A stretch of DNA of 57,432 nucleotides from JABMOV01 sp964344305 (GCA_964344305.1 CAYFMT010000017.1:1-57432), one strand, 5' to 3'; positions 25,825-36,100 are shown, counted from the first letter of the stretch. Notes: generated by a model not told the origin, from the letters alone. Made by a program: numbers and translations.

Positions 25825-27123
25825 ATGAACATCCATAAAGTACGTAACCACCTCATTATTTGTGCTGTCATCGCCTCTGCAGTGATGGGAGCAGAAACTC
25901 CGCGTGTTAACCTGTATATCATACCTTTTGATAATATTGGGAATGAAGAATCCATCCAATGGCTGCGGACTGGTTTTTCTGATATGCTCAAGGAAACGTA
26001 CAAGTCTGAAAATGGGGTTCAAGTGAAAAACCAGGATGATCTGGAAGAGATTATGAATAACAGGAATCTTCTTCTGCATCAACCAAGAGGAATGAAGAAT
26101 TTCCTGGTGCTCGGAAAATATACACGTCAGCTGGATAATATCAGTATCACCATCCAAATGATAAACATAGCGAATTGGGAAGAAGTAGACTCAAGGGAAA
26201 TTAGTGGAAAATATTCTGCTATTCCTGAGACAAATAAATTGCTCAGCGAAACCCTTTCCGCTATGGTACAACCCTTTTTGCCGGTGAAACCAAAGAAACC
26301 TTACCCGGAATTCACTGATCCTGAACCGTATCAGCCAAAACGTGAATTTTCTGATCAATCCCAGGCTCTGACTTCTTCCATTGATATTGCCATTGATCTG
26401 TTGGAAGAGAGCATGGATCTTGCTTCCGGCAGAAGGGGAATACCATCGGAAGTGAATGAGGAAGCAGAGGGGGAATGGACCCTGGATTTGAATGTAGACA
26501 ATGAGGCTGTGGATAACCCTGAGAATGACGAAAATACAGAGTTGCTTCGTAATGTGGTAGATAACCTGACCAATCATCCTTACAAGGTAAGCCTGAGCAA
26601 ACCTCAATTTGAATTTGACAAAGAGGATGACACAAAAATGGATGTGGTGTTCCCAGTTACCTATTCCTTAAAAGAAAATATCATTCGGGACATGCTTGTA
26701 TCCCTGCCATATTCAGGACTCAAACAGGATGGGTCTCTCACCATTTTTTATTTCAATAAGGATAAATTCAATTTTCCCCATGACTTCATAGAAAAGATTC
26801 AATCGGGGAAATACCGTACCGTACCGGTTATTCAGTTTACCGATATAAATGGTATTCCTCAGGTGGTGATTGTGGATTCACCGGACAATTACTGGTCGAA
26901 AAGGAAGAGCAACAACGTAAAATTTGTGTCCACACATGACTTCTCCCCATTAATTGATTTTACACTTGGAGGCTGGTCCCTTCAGGTAGCCATGGAGACG
27001 GTAGATATTGAAGTGGATTATATGTTTTCAATGGGTATAGATGACATCCAATCCCTGGAGAAAGTAAAACTTAAGTTTATTGCTGAACACGAATTACATG
27101 GGTACTTGGAGAGTATCCTTTAA
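25825..27123 (+). CDS. Secreted protein with CsgG/TolB-N-like start; unknown
   Basis: The 432-residue product has a Sec signal peptide (residues 1-22, ending VMGA). The segment after it (RVNLYIIPFDNIGNEES ... WLRTGFSDML) resembles the alpha/beta N-terminal fold of CsgG or TolB, found in many periplasmic proteins. The middle (about 165-250) is acidic and low-complexity, and the C-terminal 180 residues form a second soluble domain with no match I know. It is 17 bp upstream of a TlpA-type thioredoxin gene and in one transcript with it and the beta-barrel protein. A periplasmic role in envelope assembly is possible but unproven. Confidence 0.7.
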   Translation: MNIHKVRNHLIICAVIASAVMGAETPRVNLYIIPFDNIGNEESIQWLRTGFSDMLKETYKSENGVQVKNQDDLEEIMNNRNLLLHQPRGMKNFLVLGKYTRQLDNISITIQMINIANWEEVDSREISGKYSAIPETNKLLSETLSAMVQPFLPVKPKKPYPEFTDPEPYQPKREFSDQSQALTSSIDIAIDLLEESMDLASGRRGIPSEVNEEAEGEWTLDLNVDNEAVDNPENDENTELLRNVVDNLTNHPYKVSLSKPQFEFDKEDDTKMDVVFPVTYSLKENIIRDMLVSLPYSGLKQDGSLTIFYFNKDKFNFPHDFIEKIQSGKYRTVPVIQFTDINGIPQVVIVDSPDNYWSKRKSNNVKFVSTHDFSPLIDFTLGGWSLQVAMETVDIEVDYMFSMGIDDIQSLEKVKLKFIAEHELHGYLESIL

Positions 27124-27140
27124 ACGAATCCGGGAAGTAT

Positions 27141-27635
27141 ATGCAACGTTATATTGTCTTTCTATTTACCATTCTTTCCATCATTCTTGCCAATGACCTA
27201 GGAAAGGCACCCAATATCACGTTTGATCTTTTGGATGGGAAGAAAGCCACGTTAGAAGAATTGACCAAACAAGGCCCTGTCATTTTGGATTTCTGGGCCA
27301 CCTGGTGCGAACCATGCAAAAAAGAAATGGTTCACCTGAATAAATTCCAAGAGAAATACAAGGATGATCATCTAACCATTTTGGCCATCAGTCAAGATTC
27401 TCAAAGAAGTTTATCCAAAGTAAAATCCTATATTCGTTCAAAGCGATATACATTCATGGTCGGTATTGATCCCAGTCAAATCATCGGTCAGCAATTGGGT
27501 GTAAATGTGCTCCCTACTACCATCATCGTCAACCAGGAATTAGAGATCATCTGGAAACATCAGGGATATCTACCGGGGGATGAAGTGGAATTAGAGAAAC
27601 AAATCAAGTCCCTGCTGTCCGATACCCATGAATAA
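27141..27635 (+). CDS. TlpA/ResA-like periplasmic thioredoxin
   Basis: A 164-residue thioredoxin-fold protein with a signal sequence (residues 1-17). The redox motif is FWATWCEPCKKE (Cys56, Cys59), with the cis-Pro loop VLPTT. TlpA/ResA proteins reduce disulfides in the periplasm, for example on apocytochrome c or other envelope proteins. It lies between the CsgG-like gene (17 bp) and the beta-barrel gene (8-bp overlap). It is one of three thioredoxin-fold envelope proteins in the window, with the Omp28-like selenoprotein candidate at 29582 and the TlpA at 45644. Confidence 0.9.
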   Translation: MQRYIVFLFTILSIILANDLGKAPNITFDLLDGKKATLEELTKQGPVILDFWATWCEPCKKEMVHLNKFQEKYKDDHLTILAISQDSQRSLSKVKSYIRSKRYTFMVGIDPSQIIGQQLGVNVLPTTIIVNQELEIIWKHQGYLPGDEVELEKQIKSLLSDTHE

Positions 27636-29508
27636 ACCCACCAAATTCTTACTCCTATTATCTGTCATTACGGTCAGCATGATACGTGGTCAGGTTTCCG
27701 TATCAGGATTCAGTACCATGCGTTATGGGGAGGATAAGAATGGATTCAATTTTACAGAAAACATACTGAATCTATCATCGCACTGGCGCGATTTCAGCGC
27801 ATTGATGGAATTCGAATACAGTCGTCCACCTGAACTTGGTGTGAGTTATCAAGGACTGAGAAAATTTCGTTTTGATTATCGACGGGACAACCTTTTAATC
27901 GGGGTCGGAGATATATATGAGATATGGGGATGGGGGACCATCCTAAGCCAAATTGATGATCAATCCATTGATTTTGATACAGGTACTCGAGGGCTATTGC
28001 TCGATTTTCAGCATATGAATGTTCAGACAAAATTATTGACGGGTCTGGCAACGGTGCGATCTTCATCAGATCAAATATCCAATTTTCAAGATAGAGTACC
28101 AAACTATCGTACGAATCATACTGTATTGGGTTTGGATGAATCCATAAGGATACGAGATTTTGATTTAGGGTTGACGTATTTCCAGGATAATGAAACCCAT
28201 TATACTGGATTTTTTATGAATGATTCATTGGATATCACCCACAGGTTTCATGGTGTAAGGTTAGGTTATTTCAATCCAAATTTTGATGTCTACACGGAAT
28301 ATTTTGATAAAACATCTTCCATATTTGATGATGTAAACCAGGAGGATACTCTGGCTCATTCTGGAAGCGGAGTCTACATGAATCTAAATCTCTATTTATC
28401 CTCGTGGAGTTTAACAGCAGAGTATAAGAGACTGGATCTCTTAAGGCAGTACCCGTTCGGAAGAGGAGACGTTGTGAATAATTATGGGGGGTATTCACAA
28501 TTCCAAAATCCACCAACGATTTACAAAGAACATTCCTCAACGCTGCTGACTCGAATTACTCACCAGGTGGATTACAATAACGAACGGGCATTCCAGATCG
28601 AGCTGACAGGACCTGTACTAGATCAGTCCATTGAAATGACGCTGAATTATGCACGCGCCAGTCGAAATCAATCCTGGGACACGAGCGTCGATACATCCTA
28701 CACATTTTTATTTCCAAAATATACGCCTAAGGCGATTTCACCTGTTTTACCTGATGATGATTTATCCACGAATCCATTCCAGGAAACCTTTGGCGAGTTG
28801 CGAGGATATTTCTTGGATCATCGACTTCAGGTCAAAATCGGATATGACTATCAATGGGATGTACCGGATTATTATTCGTATTTAGGAACCGTGAATGATA
28901 CGGTGGATGGGATCGTTACTGAATACCTTAATACCATTGAGTATGTAGAAACACAGAAAGCCATAACGGTTCCCATTCAATTCTCCTACCTATTTAACGG
29001 TGGCTGGAACCTTGATATTAAAATGGATAAACAGAGCCTCAAACATGGTCATGAAACCATCGAAACATCAGAACTGGGTAAGGTCAAAACCTTTGAAAGT
29101 TTATTTGAAGATAAATCCGGTGAGAAAGTTTCTAGGCAATATTCAAGGTATCTATCCTTCACTATTTCAAAGTCACCCCGTGTTAGTTTCACATTGAATG
29201 TGGACGCAAGCCGGGGTGAAAAACCACCCATTTTAACCTCCAATAATCAGGTATTGGGCGATATAATGAACCCGGTATTTGATGGCATTATCAATACAAT
29301 GTATAAGCTAAAATTGGAAAAATACAGTGCAGATTTATATGAGAACAGGTGGATAAGTGTTGAGTGTTTATATAATCTATCGCGCAACGTACAGGTGAGT
29401 GTATTTTATGGTTCAATACGAGGAGGGCTTGTCTGCAGCAATGGAATTTGTCGCTATGTTCAGCCGTTTAACCAGGGATTGATCTTGTCTGTAAACTCCA
29501 TCTTTTAA
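27628..29508 (+). CDS. Outer-membrane beta-barrel protein (DUF6029-like)
   Basis: The 626-residue protein starts with a signal peptide (residues 1-21, VSMIRGQ). It is built of alternating aromatic strands such as FRFDYRRDNLLIGVGD and YEIWGWGTIL, ending at NQGLILSVNSIF. The pattern and the N-terminal GFSTMRYGE recall the DUF6029 family of Bacteroidota-type outer-membrane proteins of unknown function. The start overlaps the TlpA gene by 8 bp, so the two are translated together. A role as an outer-membrane partner of the redox proteins next to it is conjecture. Confidence 0.7.
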   Translation: MNKPTKFLLLLSVITVSMIRGQVSVSGFSTMRYGEDKNGFNFTENILNLSSHWRDFSALMEFEYSRPPELGVSYQGLRKFRFDYRRDNLLIGVGDIYEIWGWGTILSQIDDQSIDFDTGTRGLLLDFQHMNVQTKLLTGLATVRSSSDQISNFQDRVPNYRTNHTVLGLDESIRIRDFDLGLTYFQDNETHYTGFFMNDSLDITHRFHGVRLGYFNPNFDVYTEYFDKTSSIFDDVNQEDTLAHSGSGVYMNLNLYLSSWSLTAEYKRLDLLRQYPFGRGDVVNNYGGYSQFQNPPTIYKEHSSTLLTRITHQVDYNNERAFQIELTGPVLDQSIEMTLNYARASRNQSWDTSVDTSYTFLFPKYTPKAISPVLPDDDLSTNPFQETFGELRGYFLDHRLQVKIGYDYQWDVPDYYSYLGTVNDTVDGIVTEYLNTIEYVETQKAITVPIQFSYLFNGGWNLDIKMDKQSLKHGHETIETSELGKVKTFESLFEDKSGEKVSRQYSRYLSFTISKSPRVSFTLNVDASRGEKPPILTSNNQVLGDIMNPVFDGIINTMYKLKLEKYSADLYENRWISVECLYNLSRNVQVSVFYGSIRGGLVCSNGICRYVQPFNQGLILSVNSIF

Positions 29509-29581
29509 ATATTGAATTTGATTGAATATAGAAATAAAATAACCCGAGTAAAAACCGGATAATCGCATCATCAAGAGGACT

Positions 29582-31363
29582 ATGATGAAACATATCACAA
29601 AGTTAATATTTATTTTTTCCGTTCTTTCGCTGGCATATCCACAAGCTTTAAATACACACACGAATGTTGATGATTTAAAAGAAATTGTGGAATCAGCGGC
29701 AAGGGATAACTTCATTGTTCTTGTGGAAGAATTCACAGGATTTCTATGACCCTATTGTCCAAGCGCAAGTTTTGCGATTGAACACATGCATGAGGATTAC
29801 CCAGAAACCCTTTATTCACTGGCATGGCACAATGCCAGCTTCAGTCCCGGTGGATCGGATTTGCCCATACCGGAATATTCTACACGAGGGGCAATGTATG
29901 GTGTAGGAGGTATTCCCCATACACAATGGATGGGTACAACCGAAACCGTTGGGGGCTATCCAAGCGGAAACTGGACACCCATGTACAATACATTCGTGCC
30001 CATTTATAATTCATTTATTGTAGACCCGTTAGCCTATGATGTTTTGCTATATGGTAGCACGGAAGGAACGACGGTGAGTTACCATGTTGACGTTACTCGA
30101 AATCAATATGCAGGTGCTGGAAGTGTAACTGCCTATGTATTTGCCTGGCAAGATTCCATCGAAGGATATTGGTCTGGAGCATCCCAGAATGGTATCAGCC
30201 GATTTGTGGTTCGCGATCAGTTGGCTTCTCAAACCTTTACCCTTAACAATGAAGGGGACTCGGGAAGCTTAGAAGGGTCCTTCACGATACTGGATAATTG
30301 GGACGAAGAACAATTGGGTATCACGGTCGTCGTCCAGCAGGTTTCAGATCATTTGGTGGTGGGTTTGGCCAAGGCAACACTGGATGGTCTTGTTATTGAT
30401 GAGGATTCGGATGGAGTATTCAATTTTGAAGATAATTGTCCGAATGATTACAATCCTAATCAGGAAGATGTTGATGGCGATGATATCGGTGATGCCTGTG
30501 ATCCATGTGACAATGCCAATGTGTATGTTGCAGGGAATGTAAATGGAGATGTCCTGGACAATCTCCCAATCATCGATCTGTTTGACGTGATAATGCTTGT
30601 TGATTTGATTCTTGATGATGATTATCCTGGTTGTACAGGAGAATCTGCAAACTTCAATGGCGACAATTATGTGAATGTACTGGATGTGGTGATGCTTGCG
30701 CAGTACGTGGCCGGCTTGTCTGGACGTGAAGTGCCCACACACGAAGATTCTGAAGTGCATGTGTTATCCCTGAATGATGGCGCTTCCAAAAACCTCGTGT
30801 TTTCCAGTGAACTGCCAATGAGTGGAATTGAATTCACTGTCCCATACAGCGAAGGGGTAGAGCGAAGCCTCGATAACACCATTCTTCCTGAAGGTTGGAT
30901 AGTAACCTATGCAGAAAAAGAAGGCACAATCCATGCGCTGATTGTTGATATATCTGGAACAAGTGGACTAAAAACCCTTGCGCTTGAGTTATCAGAATTT
31001 GATGGGTTTGAATCATTGATGGTAAGCAGTCAGTTTGGTAAAGAAATTCCTGTTGTTTATGACAGGAAGGAATCACCGGATTTGATTGGTATTCCCACGT
31101 CTGTGAAGTTAAATGATTTGTATCCAAATCCATTTAACCCTGTAGTAAGTATACCATTTTCAATTCCTTATCAGACAGATGTCCATGTGGCTGTCTATAA
31201 TTTAAATGGACAGTTGGTGGACGTCCTTCTGAATGCAAAAGACATGGTGAGCGGAATTCATCAGGTGACATGGAATGCAACAGAACATGCATCTGGAGTC
31301 TATCTGGTACAGATTCAGACACCACAGGGGATTGACACGAAAAAGGCTTACCTGCTTAAGTAG
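29582..31363 (+). CDS. Omp28-like thioredoxin-fold T9SS protein, candidate selenoprotein (UxxC)
   Basis: From the ATG at 29582 (GAGG 7 nt upstream) the frame encodes a signal peptide (residues 1-20) and VEEFTGFL. It then has TGA (29747-29749, codon 56), followed by PYCPSA and an open frame to 31363. In Omp28-related proteins this place reads EEFTGxxCxxCP, so TGA stands where the first redox Cys belongs, giving U56-P-Y-C59. A hairpin fitting a bacterial SECIS element follows (29756-29784). The thioredoxin cis-Pro loop is GIPHTQW. Downstream are a TSP3-type calcium repeat (DEDSDGVFNFEDNCP ... DPC), a dockerin-like pair (FDVIMLVDLI, LDVVMLAQYV) and a T9SS sorting domain (YPNPFNP, last ~85 residues). 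The alternative is a nonsense mutation with a downstream restart at 29786. Confidence 0.7.
29756..29784 (+). promoter_or_regulatory. Candidate bacterial SECIS element
   Basis: The segment 29756-29768 pairs with 29772-29784 at 11 of 13 positions (mismatches 29759/29781 and 29763/29777), with the apical loop GTT at 29769-29771. The inner five pairs CGCAA/TTGCG are perfect. The loop begins with G, is separated by 19 nt from the TGA at 29747-29749, and lies within the coding frame. All three properties fit the described bacterial SECIS consensus (apical loop 16-37 nt after UGA, small loop, G in its first two positions). Confidence 0.6.
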
Positions 31364-31384
31364 GCAAACCATCTATAAAAATGG

Positions 31385-31418
31385 AAAAAGTCCCGTTCAA
31401 CGAACGGGACTTTTTTTT
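31385..31418 (+). terminator. Strong intrinsic terminator
   Basis: A perfect 14-bp stem (31385-31398 with 31402-31415) has the loop AAC and ends in a run of eight T residues. It follows the stop codon of the Omp28-like gene by 21 bp. The stem contains the same AAGTCCCG/CGGGACTT core as the terminator at 21685. Confidence 0.95.
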
Positions 31419-31544
31419 ATGATTATACCGTTGGACAGGGATTAAGAGCCTGGTTAAATTCGCCGCGCTTTTTCACAGAAAATAATTAAGAGTTTATTAT
31501 GAAAAAGAACACCCGAATTCTTCATTCATAATTTTCAATTTTTA

Positions 31545-31600
31545 ATTCATATGCACCCGTAGCTTCCATCATCGTTCAGATAAATCGGAACTTTGATGGA
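31545..31600 (+). repeat. Truncated 5' copy of tRNA-Arg followed by a hairpin
   Basis: The 20 bp at 31545-31564 are identical to 31644-31663, so the first 12 nt of tRNA-Arg and the 8 nt before it occur twice, 99 bp apart. The copy breaks off and is followed directly by a hairpin: TCCATCA (31565-31571) with TGATGGA (31594-31600), plus GTTC/GAAC inside. The same layout, truncated tRNA head then hairpin then complete tRNA about 100 bp further on, is seen at tRNA-Leu. Confidence 0.65.
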
Positions 31601-31651
31601 CTGGCAATTTCGCTACGGTAATAAGTTCATTTACAAAAGAAGTATTCATAT

Positions 31652-31728
31652 GCACCCGTAGCTCAATTGGATAGAGCGTCTGGCTACGGACCAGAAGGTT
31701 GAGGGTTCGAGTCCTTCCGGGTGTACCA
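31652..31728 (+). tRNA. tRNA-Arg (ACG)
   Basis: Complete cloverleaf: acceptor GCACCCG/CGGGTGT (one G-U), anticodon loop CTACGGA (anticodon ACG), T-loop TTCGAGT, discriminator A and encoded CCA. The A34 of this anticodon is the usual substrate of TadA, which is encoded at 42040 in this window. Confidence 0.95.
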
Positions 31729-31869
31729 ATCTACGTTTCACTACGATTGGCAGGCCATAAGCATCAATATTTATTTGTTTCCATGGCCATCCGCTATTAT
31801 TCCATCGTAGTTCGATTGAACGTAGATGGACGATTAGCAGGCCATTTTAGTCAGAGAAAAGGCCTGCTA
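31729..31869. repeat. Hairpin and GGCAGGC repeats between tRNA-Arg and tRNA-Gln
   Basis: CCAATC (31727-31732) can pair with GATTGG just before CAGGCC (31751), giving a CTACGATTGGCAGGCC unit like the one after tRNA-Ser. Further on, an imperfect palindrome starts at CCATCGTAGTTC (31802), and a perfect 9-bp stem pairs TAGCAGGCC (31835-31843) with 31861-31869. No T-runs follow. Confidence 0.5.
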
Positions 31870-31882
31870 TGATTCATACCAT

Positions 31883-31953
31883 TGGGGAATCGTCTAATGG
31901 CAGGACACCAGGTTCTGGCCCTGGCAGTCGGGGTTCGAGTCCCTGTTCCCCAG
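31883..31953 (+). tRNA. tRNA-Gln (CTG)
   Basis: Cloverleaf with the perfect 7-bp acceptor TGGGGAA/TTCCCCA, anticodon loop TTCTGGC (anticodon CTG), T-loop TTCGAGT and discriminator G. CCA is not encoded. Confidence 0.93.
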
Positions 31954-31968
31954 CATTTTAAGATGAAT

Positions 31969-32040
31969 GGCCCGTTCGTCTAGTGGTTAGGACGCCGCCC
32001 TCTCAAGGCGGTAACACGGGTTCGACTCCCGTACGGGCTA
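31969..32040 (+). tRNA. tRNA-Glu (CTC)
   Basis: Cloverleaf with acceptor GGCCCGT/ACGGGCT (first pair G-U), anticodon loop CTCTCAA (anticodon CTC), and T-loop TTCGACT. The discriminator is A and CCA is not encoded. It lies 15 bp after tRNA-Gln and is probably co-transcribed with it. Confidence 0.92.
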
Positions 32041-32053
32041 CTTTTAATTATAA

Positions 32054-32108
32054 ATGATGAATTATGAACATATTTATTTCTAGCAATTCATAATTAATAA
32101 TTCATCAT
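32054..32108. repeat. AT-rich 12-bp inverted repeat
   Basis: ATGATGAATTAT (32054-32065) is the perfect reverse complement of 32097-32108, separated by 31 nt, with further ATTCATAATTAAT fragments inside. It follows tRNA-Glu directly and may act in 3' processing or termination. No T-run is adjacent. Confidence 0.4.
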
Positions 32109-32269
32109 CCATCATTATTAAGATTTTGTTTTAATCAACTCTTCTAAGTCATCGAAAAAGCAGGATGTTATCACCATCATACTCGTTGGAATAAAGATTG
32201 CATAGTATCGACGGAAGCATGTATATTCACTGAAGAACTCTTTTAATCGAGGTAAGGGGATTCAAACCA

Positions 32270-33103
32270 ATGGTCAAGCACAATGGTGACACCATTATTC
32301 CAGAGCGTGTAATGTCGTGGCTTAAAACAAGTCCGCGTATGCTATCATATATTGTTATCGGACTCCTTTTCATCACCTTTGCATTTCCACAAACCAGCGA
32401 AGATGACGAAGATCCAGTTGAAGTATTCTGGGGTGAAGATGAGGAATACGATGATTCCTACTATGAAGATGATACCCTCGGATACGATGATTATTACGAC
32501 GATGAGGATTACGAAGACGAATACTATGACGATGAATACTATGAGGATGATACAACCGCTTATGATGATGACTACTATTACGATGATGATACCAGTGGGT
32601 ATTACGAAGATGATGAGTTGTCAGAGGAGGATTTGGCTGATTATGCTGAAAGTAAAGGGTTTACCGTTATGGGGTCCGTGGCGTCTCCTGGTTATGTAAA
32701 CCACCCATTGATGACATATAATTCTGAAGTAGACTATAGATTTAGTGTTGAGTTTCCGTTGTTACTACAGGTCTCTCGACTCAAGTTTCGAGTTGGGTTT
32801 GAATTTGGGACATTTGGCTTCACGAATTATCTACCGGCTGGAGGTGAACTAAAGGGAAATACATACGGCGGTTTTCTCTCATTCCCAGCAGGGCCCGGAC
32901 AGGTGAGAGTCGGTGGAGGATCAGATGGGAACAACCTTTCCTATTTTGCAGAAACAACTTATGGGTTTGCTCTACGTAATTCTCTTGAAATTCGTGCCGG
33001 TGTGCGATCCACTACAATTACAAATGTAGCCAACTCTAAGGGCGTAAATCTTGGGAATGCCAGCTGGATGGATGGAGTGATATCCCTGGGCATATCCCTG
33101 TAA
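32270..33103 (+). CDS. Outer-membrane protein with Asp/Glu/Tyr-rich acidic segment
   Basis: The 277-residue product has an N-terminal hydrophobic export signal (about residues 24-41, LSYIVIGLLFITFAFPQ). A very acidic tyrosine-rich region follows (about 43-120), made of imperfect units such as YYDDEDYED and YYEDDTTAYDDD. The C-terminal ~150 residues have beta-barrel-like alternation and end in GVISLGISL. The acidic part probably binds calcium or other cations or forms a disordered linker. It is the first gene of an operon with the giant Calx-beta protein (6 bp downstream), suggesting it helps to export, anchor or calcify that protein. That role is inference. No homologue is known to me. Confidence 0.78.
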   Translation: MVKHNGDTIIPERVMSWLKTSPRMLSYIVIGLLFITFAFPQTSEDDEDPVEVFWGEDEEYDDSYYEDDTLGYDDYYDDEDYEDEYYDDEYYEDDTTAYDDDYYYDDDTSGYYEDDELSEEDLADYAESKGFTVMGSVASPGYVNHPLMTYNSEVDYRFSVEFPLLLQVSRLKFRVGFEFGTFGFTNYLPAGGELKGNTYGGFLSFPAGPGQVRVGGGSDGNNLSYFAETTYGFALRNSLEIRAGVRSTTITNVANSKGVNLGNASWMDGVISLGISL

Positions 33104-33109
33104 AACAAT

Positions 33110-36100
33110 ATGTTACGCCGCTATCTCATCGCATCACTATTGGGCATGTGCCTGACTGGCTTTGGGTATTCTGCCGCTGTAACCGTTGGTTTTGATGCTG
33201 CATCCTCCAGTGGAAATGAATCCACTGCCACCGCCACCCTCACGGTGAAACTCACATCCAGTTTTACTGGTAATGATACAACACTCACATCACAGGTTGT
33301 TATCAATTATTCTGAAGGGGATGGTTCAACAGCCACCAATTTTCCCTCGGACTTTTACGATTTTTCCCTTTCACCTGCATCACTGACCATTGCCGCAGGT
33401 GAAACAAGCAATACCATAGAAATTGATATTCAAGATGACACCAGGGACGAAAACAACGAAACTCTGGTTTGCGATATTACCGTGCCCTTTGGACTTGATG
33501 CTGGCATCACATCCCATACATACACCATTAACGATGACGAAGATCAGCCAACTGTCACGTTTGCCACGGCCACATCCAGCGGGACTGAAGGAACATTAAA
33601 GTCCCTCACAGTTAACCTGAACCAGGATGCAGGACTCACGGTAACAGTGCCGTGGTCATTTCAATCGGGCTCCTCCACTGCAAGTTCAAATGACCTTACA
33701 CCAACCAGTGGAACCCTGACATTCGAAGAAGGAGAAAGCTCTTCGGCGATAGAGTTTACCCCCACAGATGATGCCATCGACGAAGAGGATGAAACCATTT
33801 ATATTCAGTTTGGGGCGCTTACAAATGCAACTTATGGAGCCATTACCGGACACCAGGTAACTGTTGCCGACGGAGATGATCAACCTGAAATAGATTTTTC
33901 CACTACCACATCTACACAGTTGGAATCTGCAGGATCAATTACGATCTATGTTGAACTCAATACACCATCAGGACTGGAAACGTCAGTCAATTACAGTATA
34001 TCCGGTACTTCAACAGGGGGAGGCACTGACCATGATCTTGGCTCTGGTACGGCAACGATAACCGCCGGTGAAGGATCCACCACAATCAATTTTAATATTG
34101 TGGATGACGCCCTTGATGAGGATAATGAAACGATCATTTTATCATTGTCCAGTCCAAATAATTCGACACTGGGTAGCAATACAACCCATACCATAACCAT
34201 CACTGATAATGATAGCGAACCCTTCGTGGCATTTGATGCAACAGAAAGCGATGGCGGTGAAGGTGTAACACCTGCCTCCATTGCTGTATCCCTGTCAGCA
34301 GTTTCAGGTCGCGAAGTAAATGTGAACTATGCAGTGTCCGGAGGGACAGCTTCCGGGTCCGGTACGGATTATACTTTTACGGATGGGACATTAACATTTG
34401 ATGCAGGTGAAACTTCAAAAAACTTATCACTTATTGTTGTAGATGATGCAATTGATGAACCGGATGAAACGGTGATTTTTGCACTGTCCGGTGCCAGCAA
34501 TGCCACCATTGGGACCAATGATGAGTTCACCTACACCATAAATGACAATGATACTGAACCTACTATAGGCTTTACGGCAGCTTCCTCCAGTAAGGGAGAG
34601 AATTCAGGTACATCCTCTATCCAGATCAGCCTGACTGCCCAATCAGGAAATGATATCACCGTTGACTATTTCATCTCTGGTGGAACAGCCGATGGAGGTG
34701 GGGAAGATTATACAATTACTGAAGGAACCGCTTCCATCACATCTGGAAATACAACCGCTTCCTTCAATGTAACCATCGTCGATGATGATCTTGACGAGAA
34801 CAGTGAAACCATTGTCATTGGACTCCAAAATCCCGTAAATGTGAGTCTGAGCGGGAATACGACCCATACAATGACGATCACGGATAATGATGACGCACCA
34901 ACAGTGGCATTTGAATCTGCAGCATCGAGTGGATTGGAATCCGCCAGCCCAGCCCAGCTTACAGTCAATTTGTCCACCATTTCAGGATTAGATATAACCA
35001 TCGATTATGCCGTATCTGGTGGAACAACGGCCGAAGGGTCAGGGACAGACTTCACTCTGGCAGATGGTACACTGACATTCAATGCAGGTGATTCTTCAGA
35101 AACTATTGATATCACAGTGATTAACGACGCACTGGATGAAAATTCAGAGGACGTGGAAGTCACATTATCCAGCCCGTCAAATGCAACCCTCGGGGGCACA
35201 ACGGTTCACACATATACTATTAATGATGAAGACCCTAAACCAACCATCGGGTTTTCGTCTACATCCGGTAGCGCTGATGAGGCCACATCACCGACATTAA
35301 CAGTTGAATTGTCTGCTGTATCAGGACTGGACATCACCGTTGACTATGCCGTAACAGGTGGCACCGCTTCAGGGGGTGGAGCGGATTATACGTTTGCTGA
35401 TGGCACTTTTACAATTGACGCGGGAGACAACTCAGCCACAACTGATATAACGATTTCGGATGACGATTCCGATGAAGCAAATGAAACCATTATTGTACAG
35501 TTATCCAATCCATCATCAACCACTTCAATTAATGCCGGATCTGGAACCTATACACACACCATTATTGATAATGATGCTGCTCCAACCATTCAGTTTTCAG
35601 CTTCGTCATCAAGCGAAAATGAGGATGCAGGGGATGTTCAACTCACCATCGAACTATCCACAGCTTCAGGCAGGGATGTTTCCTTTGACTATGCAGTGAC
35701 GGGAGCCGGAACAGCATCGGGAACTGGAACAGATTTTACATTTACCGACGGGAGTAAAACCATCACAGCCGGGAATTCATCCACCACAATCCCTATTACA
35801 ATTGCAGATGATAGTATTGATGAAAATGATGAAACGGTTGTTATTGAGTTAACAAATCCTACCAATGGCACTATTGCCGGGAATACTACACATACACTTA
35901 CTATTACCGACGATGACGCTACACCAACTATTTCATTTGATAACCTTAGTAAATCATCCTCAGAAGGTATTGCAGCACCTACCATAGGATTGTCCCTAAC
36001 GGCTGCCTCAGGTCTGGATGTTTCTGTTGATTATACTGTATCTGATGGGACAGCAACAGGCAGTGGCGAAGATTACACATTGAGTTCAGGTACTATAAGT

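Noticed and set aside
29747..29749. TGA read as tryptophan (alternative genetic code)
   Set aside because: Many genes here end in TGA (gltX, both giant proteins) and Trp is encoded by TGG throughout, so the code is standard.
29786..31363. Independent gene starting at the ATG at 29786 inside the Omp28-like gene
   Set aside because: It has no export signal and lacks the redox motif, yet carries a T9SS tail and the thioredoxin cis-Pro loop; the upstream frame supplies the missing parts through one TGA.
32352..32699. Met/Thr-rich alternative frame in the acidic protein gene
   Set aside because: Arises from the biased GATGAT/TATGAT codons of the Asp/Tyr-rich segment read in another frame.
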